A DNA stretch of 9,179 nt from NCBI GenBank assembly GCA_050179875.1, contig JBFXES010000125.1:1-9179 (forward strand). The letters are read 5' to 3'. The first letter of the stretch is position 1; the number at the start of each line of letters is the position of its first letter. Origin of the DNA: JALOAT01 sp050179875. GTDB taxonomy: Bacteria > Pseudomonadota > Gammaproteobacteria > Thiohalomonadales > Thiohalomonadaceae. The translations under genes and the position numbers were made by a program. Below the pieces are notes generated by a model. It was not told where the DNA came from. It ran no database searches and was given only the letters and a program-made list of their open reading frames with translations. Below are positions 1-5,400 of this stretch, piece by piece.

Positions 1-2370
1 CCCTCCCCCGCGCTGGGCCAGCATGGCGATGGCGTGCTCCACCACCCAGCGATCGATGTCGAGGATGAGGCCGAAGCGCTCGGCGGCCGGCATGAAACCC
101 GAGGGCATGATCACGCCGCCGTCCGGATCCTTCATGCGCAGCAGTACCTCCTGCTTCACCACCTCGCCGCTGTTCACGCACACGATGGGCTGCAGCGCGA
201 AATCGAAGCGGTCAGCCTCGATACTCTCCTTGATGGTGCGCGCCCAGCCCATGTCCGCGCTCATGTCGGCCAGGCTCTGGTGATCGTCGACGCGATACAC
301 GTGCACGCAATTGCGGCCCGCGCGCTTGGCCATGTGACAGGAAAGATCGGCGCGCGCCATGAGGTCTTCCTTGCTGTGCACCTCGCTGGAGAGCATGGCC
401 ACGCCGATGGAACAGCCGATATCGATGACGCGGCCCTCGTCGCGGAAGGTGTAGTCCACCATGGTCTGGCGATAGGATTCCGCCACCGTGCGCGCCGCCT
501 CTTCGGTCACGTCGAACAACAGCACCGCGAATTCGTCGCCGCCCAGGCGCGCCAGGATGTCGCCGCGGCGCGAGCGCTTCTGCAGGATGCCGGCGACCTC
601 CATCAGCACCTTGTCGCCTGCGAGGTGGCCGAGGGTGTCGTTCACGAACTTGAAATTGTCCAGATCGATGTAGAGCAGCGCGCAATCCAGTCCGGCGCTG
701 CGGTGGGCGCGCTCCACCAGGCGGTCCAGTTCCTCCAGGAAGTACTGACGGTTGTACAGCCCCGTGAGGGAATCGTGCTCCGCCAGCTGGCGCAGGTGAT
801 CCAGCATGGCCTTGCGCTCGCTGATGTCCGAGACGATGGCCGTGAAGTAATGCCGGCCCTCCAGCACGATCTCGGAAACTTTGATGGACATGGGGAACAG
901 CGTCCCGTCCTTGCGCCTCGCGGTGACGTTCATCTCGGTGCCGATGATGCGACCTTCGCCCGAGGCGAGGTAGCGCTGGATGTAGCCGTCGTGCTCGTCA
1001 CGGGTGGGTTGCGGCATGAGCACCGACACGTTGCGTCCGAGCACCTCCCCGGCGCGATACTGGAAGAGCTGCTCGGCCGCGTTGTTGAACGTCTCGATGC
1101 AGCCTTCCTGGTTGATGGTGATGATGCCCTCGCCCGCATTGTCCAGGATGGCCGCGAGCCGCGTCTCGCGGGCGTACACCTGGCGCTGCATGTCGCGAAA
1201 GGCCGCGAGCATGGCGTCGGTCTCGCGGATGCGTGTCCGTATCAGCGGGGAATAGGAGTTCCCATGCTCCAGCGCGCGCAAGGCATGGGTGAGGTGTTCC
1301 ATGGGGCGGCGGATCAGGAACTCGTAGGAGGCATTGGCCAGCAGGATGAATGCGCCCGTGAGGCCGGTGACGAGCCACACGAACCAGGAAACCGTGTTGT
1401 TGGTCGCCATGGACTCCTGCATGGCCGCGCCGGCGAGGGCATTGAGCCGCGCGTCGATGGCCATCACCACGTTCCAGATCTCTGCGAAATCGGGTTTCAG
1501 TCGCTCGCGGAAAAACGGCACGTCGGTGCGCCAGCGTTCCGTTTCGTACAGGGTCACCACGTCCTGAAAATCACGCTCAAAACTGGCGCGGGTGGAAAGC
1601 ATCTCTTCCAGCGCCGCCGATTCGGCCGGATCGAGGCGATCGCGGGCATCCAGCTGCGCCAGTCGTCCCAGCACGTGTTCCAGGCGTTTCATGTAGGCCC
1701 GCCTGTTCTCCAGCTGCTGCTGCATGATCTCCTGCGGCTGACCGAACACGCCCGAGCGCGTAGCCAGGTACATGCGCACCACGGCAATCTGCTGGAGCCA
1801 CAGGTAGCGCGCGTCCATGAAAAGCCGGCGCACCTCCTCCACCGGACTCGGCGACTGGTCCAGCTGGGCGACGGCGGCATCGGCGATGCTGACGAAGTGC
1901 AGGTGATTGGGATGGAGCCGCCCGGAGATCACGCGCGCCACCGGATAACGTGTCTCCACGCGCGACAGCAACAGGATCAACTCGCGCACGTCCTCGTCGA
2001 CGACCGTCATACGGCTGCGCAGCAAGCCCAACTGCTCCATCAGTTCGGTATCGCCCCACTGCTCCGCCAGCGCGTACAGATGCTCGACCTCCCGGGACAC
2101 CCGCGAGCGCGCGGCCTGCGCCGTCTGGCGCTGGCCTTCGTCCATCAGCACCGCATATTGATACAGGCTGCCTTCGGCGTCGTAGAGCGCGAGCTTGATG
2201 AGATTGAGCGATTTCGCCAGTTCGGAGATGCGCGCCGTGGTCTGCTGCGAGTGCGCGAGCGAGGCATCCACCCTGCCCGTCAAATGGAGGGCGGTGGCGA
2301 GCAATCCCAGGATGAGCAAAATCGAGAGGCTGACGATTCGCCCGCGAAGTCTTCCTAGCCCGAGCATCAT
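1..2370 (-). CDS. Membrane-bound PAS–GGDEF–EAL c-di-GMP turnover protein, 3' end cut off by the window
   Basis: The visible part is 790 codons without a stop, running off the left edge inside the EAL domain. An N-terminal membrane segment (about residues 12–30) precedes a mostly helical region of about 295 residues, probably periplasmic. A second membrane segment (about 329–350) is followed by a PAS domain (about 400–515) and a GGDEF domain with the intact motif RLGGDEF (GGDEF at 610–614). An RxxD product-inhibition site lies at 601–604. The EAL domain begins near 715 with LQPI, and its signature reads QEVLLRM, so EVL (741–743) replaces EAL. The family makes c-di-GMP from GTP (GGDEF) and cleaves it to pGpG (EAL). 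ATG at 2370 is chosen, with 2367 as an alternative, because an in-frame TAA lies at 2398–2400; an AAGG lies 5 nt upstream. An active cyclase is likely. Phosphodiesterase activity cannot be judged because the downstream catalytic residues lie outside the window. Confidence 0.93.
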   Translation of the reverse strand, partial: MMLGLGRLRGRIVSLSILLILGLLATALHLTGRVDASLAHSQQTTARISELAKSLNLIKLALYDAEGSLYQYAVLMDEGQRQTAQAARSRVSREVEHLYALAEQWGDTELMEQLGLLRSRMTVVDEDVRELILLLSRVETRYPVARVISGRLHPNHLHFVSIADAAVAQLDQSPSPVEEVRRLFMDARYLWLQQIAVVRMYLATRSGVFGQPQEIMQQQLENRRAYMKRLEHVLGRLAQLDARDRLDPAESAALEEMLSTRASFERDFQDVVTLYETERWRTDVPFFRERLKPDFAEIWNVVMAIDARLNALAGAAMQESMATNNTVSWFVWLVTGLTGAFILLANASYEFLIRRPMEHLTHALRALEHGNSYSPLIRTRIRETDAMLAAFRDMQRQVYARETRLAAILDNAGEGIITINQEGCIETFNNAAEQLFQYRAGEVLGRNVSVLMPQPTRDEHDGYIQRYLASGEGRIIGTEMNVTARRKDGTLFPMSIKVSEIVLEGRHYFTAIVSDISERKAMLDHLRQLAEHDSLTGLYNRQYFLEELDRLVERAHRSAGLDCALLYIDLDNFKFVNDTLGHLAGDKVLMEVAGILQKRSRRGDILARLGGDEFAVLLFDVTEEAARTVAESYRQTMVDYTFRDEGRVIDIGCSIGVAMLSSEVHSKEDLMARADLSCHMAKRAGRNCVHVYRVDDHQSLADMSADMGWARTIKESIEADRFDFALQPIVCVNSGEVVKQEVLLRMKDPDGGVIMPSGFMPAAERFGLILDIDRWVVEHAIAMLAQRGGG

Positions 2371-2400
2371 GGCCTTGTTCTTGTTGTTGTCCTTGGATTA

Positions 2401-2413
2401 GCCGCCCGGCGGC
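2401..2413. repeat. GC-rich perfect inverted repeat in the divergent intergenic region
   Basis: GCCGCC and GGCGGC flank a single C, giving a perfect 13-nt palindrome. It lies between the two candidate transcription units, at the expected 5' end of the minus-strand transcript and in the -35/-10 spacer of the plus-strand promoter. It could be an operator or an mRNA 5' hairpin. In GC-rich DNA it could also arise by chance. Confidence 0.3.
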
Positions 2414-2419
2414 CAAACC

Positions 2420-2425
2420 CTTATA
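2420..2425 (-). promoter_or_regulatory. Candidate -10 box for the divergent GGDEF–EAL gene
   Basis: Read on the minus strand, this is TATAAG, a good -10 match, 49 nt upstream of the ATG at 2370. It overlaps the plus-strand TATACT almost completely. No convincing -35 hexamer is seen 16–18 nt further upstream (2442–2449), so the promoter may be activator-dependent or the match fortuitous. Confidence 0.25.
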
Positions 2426-2436
2426 CTCCACGGAGT
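2425..2436. repeat. Inverted repeat ACTCC-AC-GGAGT overlapping the -10 region
   Basis: Two perfect 5-nt arms separated by 2 nt start inside the plus-strand -10 box and end near its expected transcription start. The position would suit a small operator, but the repeat is short and no factor can be named. Confidence 0.25.
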
Positions 2437-2471
2437 CTAACACAGATTGCCGAACACGCCGGTCCGCCGGA

Positions 2472-3134
2472 ATGCCCAGGGTCCTCATCTTCAACAAGCC
2501 GTTTGGCGTGCTCACCCAGTTCACCGACGCCGAAGGCAGGCCCACCCTCAAGGACTACGTGGACATCCCCGACGTGCGTCCGGCCGGGCGTCTCGACTTC
2601 GACAGCGAGGGCCTGGTGGTGCTCACGGACGTGGGCGCCCTGCAGGCGCGACTGGCCCATCCGCGCCACAAGGTGGAAAAGACCTACTGGGTGCAGATGG
2701 AGGGGGAACCCACCGAGGCGGCACTCCAACGGTTGCGCGAAGGCGTCACGCTGCGCGACGGACCCACGCTGCCGGCGCAGGCGCGGCGCATCCCGGCGCC
2801 GGCGTTGTGGCCGCGGGATCCGCCCATACGTTATCGGGCGGCCATTCCCACGGCCTGGATCGAACTGCGGCTGCGCGAAGGCCGTAATCGCCAGGTGCGC
2901 CGCATGACGGCAGCGGTAGGCTTTCCGACCCTGCGCCTGGTGCGCTATGCCGTAGGCCCATGGACCATCGACGGCCTCGCGCCCGGCGCCTGGCGCGAAG
3001 TGCCCGAGGCGGAGTGGCGTCCGCTGCTGGCGGCCGATAACAGGAAAACCCGACGACATGAACGCAAGCATCTGGAAACCGAACGCCACCGTGGCCGCAG
3101 TCATCGAACGCGACGGCCGCTTTCTCCTCGTTGA
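2472..3134 (+). CDS. rluE: 23S rRNA pseudouridine(2457) synthase RluE
   Basis: A 220-residue RsuA-family pseudouridine synthase without an S4 domain, as in RluE, which isomerises U2457 of 23S rRNA. The match to E. coli RluE as recalled is close: FNKPFGVLTQFTD near the N-terminus, AGRLDFDSEGLVVLTD with catalytic Asp42, DGPTLPA, then EGRNRQVRRMTAAVGFPTLRL. The N-terminal basic extension of about 40 residues in the E. coli protein is absent. ATG at 2472 is the first clear start after the candidate promoter; the ribosome-binding site is poor. The conserved core ends near LAPGAWREV (about residue 176). After it come about 45 extra residues, strongly Arg/Lys/His-rich at the end and read out of frame through the first 77 nt of nudJ. 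That tail looks acquired rather than ancestral. First gene of the operon. Confidence 0.93.
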   Translation: MPRVLIFNKPFGVLTQFTDAEGRPTLKDYVDIPDVRPAGRLDFDSEGLVVLTDVGALQARLAHPRHKVEKTYWVQMEGEPTEAALQRLREGVTLRDGPTLPAQARRIPAPALWPRDPPIRYRAAIPTAWIELRLREGRNRQVRRMTAAVGFPTLRLVRYAVGPWTIDGLAPGAWREVPEAEWRPLLAADNRKTRRHERKHLETERHRGRSHRTRRPLSPR

Positions 3135-3507
3135 GGAAGCCATCAATGGCGAGATCATCTACAACCAGCCCGCCGGGCACCTGGAGGAAGGCGAGGGTCT
3201 CATCGAGGCCTCCGTTCGGGAGGTGCTGGAAGAAACGGCGTGTCACTTCACCCCCGAGGCCTTGGTGGGCGTCTACCGCTGGCGCAACCCCGCCAGCGGC
3301 GTGACCTTTTTGCGCGTGGCGTTCAGCGGCACCTGCTCCGAACCGGAGCCGGGCCGGTCCCTGGACGAGGGCGTGCTGGCCGCGCGCTGGTACACCCGCG
3401 ACGAGGTGGCCGCGCTCAGGCTGCGCAGTCCCATGGTGCTGCGCTGCATCGACGATTACCTCGCCGGGGCGCGACATCCCCTCTCCGTGATTGTCGAACT
3501 GGCATGA
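3058..3507 (+). CDS. nudJ: Nudix hydrolase, phosphatase NudJ
   Basis: A 149-residue Nudix protein matching E. coli NudJ in length and sequence: WKPNATVAAV at the N-terminus, NQPAGHLE, then LRSPMVL near the C-terminus. NudJ removes phosphate from HMP-pyrophosphate, a thiamine intermediate, and from nucleoside di- and triphosphates, using Mg2+ in the cytoplasm. The Nudix box runs from G40: E46, R54, E55, E58 and E59 are all present, but the usual Gly near its end is Ala61. ATG at 3058 aligns with the E. coli start apart from four extra residues. AGGAAA at 3042–3047 is a somewhat distant ribosome-binding site. The gene overlaps rluE by 77 nt in another frame and mnmA by 4 nt (ATGA). The rluE–nudJ–mnmA neighbourhood supports the assignment. 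Confidence 0.9.
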   Translation: MNASIWKPNATVAAVIERDGRFLLVEEAINGEIIYNQPAGHLEEGEGLIEASVREVLEETACHFTPEALVGVYRWRNPASGVTFLRVAFSGTCSEPEPGRSLDEGVLAARWYTRDEVAALRLRSPMVLRCIDDYLAGARHPLSVIVELA

Positions 3508-4610
3508 AGAAAGTCATCGTCGGTCTCTCCGGCGGCGTGGACTCCTCCGTGGCCGCCCTCCTCCTCCTCGAACCGGGCTACGAGGTGGAGGGCCTGTTCA
3601 TGAAGAATTGGGAGGAGGACGACACCGACACCTATTGCTCCGCGGCGGTCGACCTCGCCGACGCCCGCGCGGTAACGGACAGCCTCGGCATTCCCCTGCA
3701 CACGGTCAACTTCGCCACCGAATACTGGGACCGCGTATTCACCCATTTCCTCGATGAATACCGCGCCGGACGCACGCCCAACCCGGACGTGCTGTGCAAC
3801 AAGGAAATCAAGTTCCGCGCCTTCCTCGAGCACGCCCTCGACCTGGGCGCGGACCTCATCGCCACCGGCCACTACGCGCGCACCGACACCCTGGACGGCA
3901 GGCATCGCCTGCTGCGCGGCGTGGACGCGGGCAAGGACCAGACCTATTTCCTCTACACCCTCGGCCAGCAGCCATTGGCGCGCACGTTGTTTCCCGTAGG
4001 CCACTTGCCCAAGGCCGAGGTGCGCCGCCTCGCCGCCGAGCACGGCCTGATCACGGCGCAGAAGAAGGACAGCACCGGCATCTGCTTCATCGGAGAGCGC
4101 AATTTCCGCGATTTCCTGAAGCGGTACATCCCGGCGCAGCCGGGCGACATCCTCAGCCCCGAAGGCGAGCGCCTCGGCCGCCACGAAGGCCTCATGTACT
4201 ACACCCTCGGCCAGCGCCAGGGCCTGGGCATCGGCGGCCGCGCGGGCGCGCGCGAGGAGCCGTGGTACGTGGTGGGCAAGGACCTGGAGCACAACGTGCT
4301 CTATGCCGCCCAGGACCACGATCACCCGTGGCTGCTCAGCGGCTCGCTGCGCGCCATCCAGTTGCATTGGGTGGCGGGCGCCCCGCCCGACATTCCGCTG
4401 CGCTGCACCGCCAAGACCCGTTACCGTCAGCAGGACGCCTGGTGCACGATCGAGCGCCTTGCCGACGGCGCGGCCAGCGTGGTGTTCGACACGCCCCAGT
4501 GGGCAGTCACGCCGGGACAATCCATCGTTTTCTACCAGGGCGAGGAATGCCTGGGCGGCGGCGTGATCGAAAGCGCCGCCACGGGCGCATCCGACGCAGC
4601 GCGCACATGA
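3504..4610 (+). CDS. mnmA: tRNA-specific 2-thiouridylase MnmA (TrmU)
   Basis: A 368-residue enzyme, the usual length. It thiolates U34 of tRNA-Lys, -Glu and -Gln using ATP and sulfur relayed through the Tus proteins and IscS. The PP-loop that adenylates the tRNA is GLSGGVDSS (SGGVDS at 9–14). The catalytic cysteines are Cys98, in PNPDVLCNKEIKF, and Cys194, in DSTGICFIGER, corresponding to Cys102 and Cys199 of E. coli. FMKNWEEDD and GRTPNPD are also typical. ATG at 3504 overlaps the nudJ stop as ATGA. No ribosome-binding site is visible, so translational coupling is likely. A longer in-frame start at 3240 would lie inside nudJ and add out-of-family sequence, so it was rejected. The order mnmA–hflD is conserved in gammaproteobacteria. 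Confidence 0.97.
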   Translation: MKKVIVGLSGGVDSSVAALLLLEPGYEVEGLFMKNWEEDDTDTYCSAAVDLADARAVTDSLGIPLHTVNFATEYWDRVFTHFLDEYRAGRTPNPDVLCNKEIKFRAFLEHALDLGADLIATGHYARTDTLDGRHRLLRGVDAGKDQTYFLYTLGQQPLARTLFPVGHLPKAEVRRLAAEHGLITAQKKDSTGICFIGERNFRDFLKRYIPAQPGDILSPEGERLGRHEGLMYYTLGQRQGLGIGGRAGAREEPWYVVGKDLEHNVLYAAQDHDHPWLLSGSLRAIQLHWVAGAPPDIPLRCTAKTRYRQQDAWCTIERLADGAASVVFDTPQWAVTPGQSIVFYQGEECLGGGVIESAATGASDAART

Positions 4611-5230
4611 GCAGAAGCATCACCGATCAGACACTCGCCCTCGCCGGCGTTTTCATGGCCGCGGAACAGGTGCAGAAGGTGGCGCGCCAGGGCCGCATCG
4701 TCCCGGAAACTTTCGAGACCCTCATCAGCAGCATCTTCGTCATCGACGCGGATGACACCGACGCGGTGTACGGCGGACGCCCCAGACTCCAGCCGGGACT
4801 CAGGGCGCTGGTGGCCAACCTGGGCACCAAGGCGCAACTGCGCGATGTGGAACAGATGCGCTATGCCATTTCACTGCTGCACCTCGAACGCCGGCTCGCC
4901 CAGCGCCGCGATCTGCTCGACGCCATCGGCAATGGCATTGCCCTGGCGCGCAACAAGGTGGAACTCTTCTCGCTCACCCACGAAAACGTAGTGGCCGCGC
5001 TCGCCGACATCTACGTGAACACCGTGAGCACGCTGAAGCCGCGCATCATGGTCACGGGAGAGCACGGCTATCTCAATCACGCCGAAAACGCGAACCGGGT
5101 GCGGGCATTGCTGCTGGCGGGCATGCGATCGGCGGTGTTGTGGCGTCAGTCCGGCGGGAGCCGGTTGATGCTGCTGTTTCGGCGGGGGGCGTATACGAGG
5201 GAGGCGGAGCGGTTGTTGGGTTCGCTGTAA
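4607..5230 (+). CDS. hflD: High-frequency lysogenization protein HflD homologue
   Basis: A 207-residue protein close in length to E. coli HflD (213). Matching segments are TLALAGVF near the N-terminus, LHLERRL in the middle, IYVNTVSTLKPRIMVTG, and RALLLAGMRSAVLWRQSGGSRLMLLFRR near the C-terminus. HflD is a mostly helical, peripheral inner-membrane protein that in E. coli binds phage lambda CII and limits lysogeny; its normal cellular role is unclear. ATG at 4607 overlaps the mnmA stop as ATGA, which suggests coupled translation. In E. coli purB follows; here the gene is last in the operon and faces a convergent gene. Confidence 0.93.
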   Translation: MSRSITDQTLALAGVFMAAEQVQKVARQGRIVPETFETLISSIFVIDADDTDAVYGGRPRLQPGLRALVANLGTKAQLRDVEQMRYAISLLHLERRLAQRRDLLDAIGNGIALARNKVELFSLTHENVVAALADIYVNTVSTLKPRIMVTGEHGYLNHAENANRVRALLLAGMRSAVLWRQSGGSRLMLLFRRGAYTREAERLLGSL

Positions 5231-5251
5231 ACGTGTCCATTGGGATACGCC

Positions 5252-5278
5252 GTAGGTCACGTTGCGAAGCTACGTGAC
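5252..5278 (+). repeat. REP-like element, left copy, GTAG-headed
   Basis: GTAG (5252–5255) is followed by an imperfect palindrome: GTCACGT (5256–5262) and ACGTGAC (5272–5278) flank TGCGAAGCT, where GC pairs with GC around a GAA loop. A GTAG head next to an imperfect hairpin is the described form of REP sequences mobilised by RAYT (TnpA-REP) proteins. It lies 21 nt after the hflD stop. Confidence 0.65.
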
Positions 5279-5334
5279 ATCGTCGCGGTATTCGCATCGC
5301 CGCGGCTTTCGAAAGATGCGAAGATGTCACGTAG
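5270..5334. repeat. Long inner inverted repeat joining the two REP-like copies
   Basis: CTACGTGACATC (5270–5281) is the exact reverse complement of 5323–5334. TTCGCATC (5291–5298) pairs with GATGCGAA (5315–5322). Between them lie two adjacent 8-bp perfect palindromes, GCCGCGGC (5299–5306) and TTTCGAAA (5307–5314). With the outer 13-bp arms, positions 5252–5358 could form one long cruciform or RNA hairpin as an alternative to two separate hairpins. Confidence 0.6.
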
Positions 5335-5358
5335 GCGCTACGCGCCAACGTGACCTAC
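5326..5358 (-). repeat. REP-like element, right copy, inverted, GTAG-headed
   Basis: On the minus strand GTAG (5358–5355) leads into a hairpin with 7-bp outer arms (5348–5354 with 5326–5332). After an A·A mismatch, a 5-bp GC-rich stem (GGCGC 5334–5338 with GCGCC 5342–5346) closes on a 3-nt loop. GTAGGTCACGTTG is shared with the left copy over 13 nt (5346–5358 against 5252–5264). The two copies point away from each other, as in a BIME pair. Neither hairpin is followed by a T-run, so they are not classical terminators. Confidence 0.65.
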
Positions 5359-5364
5359 AGCCAA

Positions 5365-5380
5365 AACGTGACCTACGGCC
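5365..5380 (-). repeat. Third, partial REP-like copy
   Basis: AACGTGACCTACGGCC repeats 5347–5362 with one difference (G for A), 18 nt further on, in the same orientation as the right copy. GCCGTAGGTCACGTT is also found exactly at 5249–5263. Only the head half is present and no second arm follows, so it looks truncated. It lies 20 nt before the end of the convergent GGDEF–EAL gene. Confidence 0.6.
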
Positions 5381-5400
5381 GATATGACCTTCGTGGGAGT

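Larger units (their letters stand above)
2398..2427 (+). promoter_or_regulatory. Candidate sigma70 promoter of the rluE operon
   Basis: TATACT at 2422–2427 matches five of six bases of the -10 consensus and sits 44 nt before the rluE start codon. The -35 region is weak: TTAGCC at 2398–2403 has an 18-nt spacer but little consensus match. No other obvious promoter is seen ahead of the four-gene operon. The call rests mainly on the -10 box and its position. Confidence 0.4.

Noticed and set aside
34..2358. Long plus-strand open frame of 774 codons opposite the first GGDEF–EAL gene
   Set aside because: Antisense shadow caused by high GC. The minus strand encodes clear PAS, GGDEF and EAL motifs over the same span, and the plus product is His/Arg/Ala-rich with no recognisable domain.
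1577..2551. Minus-strand open frame of 324 codons crossing the divergent promoter region
   Set aside because: It is in a different frame from the real sensor gene, crosses the intergenic region, overlaps the rluE start, and has low-complexity Arg/Gly/Ala composition.
3240..3503. N-terminal extension of mnmA starting inside nudJ
   Set aside because: MnmA begins canonically with MKKVIVGLSGGVDSS at 3504. The extension is the out-of-frame reading of nudJ.
3794..4606. N-terminal extension of hflD inside mnmA
   Set aside because: HflD homology starts at 4607. The upstream part is the shifted reading of mnmA and is Arg/Pro-rich.
4607..5230. Phage or lysogeny module suggested by the name HflD
   Set aside because: HflD is a chromosomal housekeeping-operon gene. 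No phage genes or attachment sites are visible.
5252..5380. CRISPR array from repeated AACGTGACCTAC
   Set aside because: Copies occur in both orientations with unequal spacing and hairpin structure, and there are no cas genes.
5231..5400. Rho-independent terminator for hflD or the convergent gene
   Set aside because: Strong hairpins are present, but none is followed by a T-run on either strand. They fit REP-like elements better, though they could still slow transcription.
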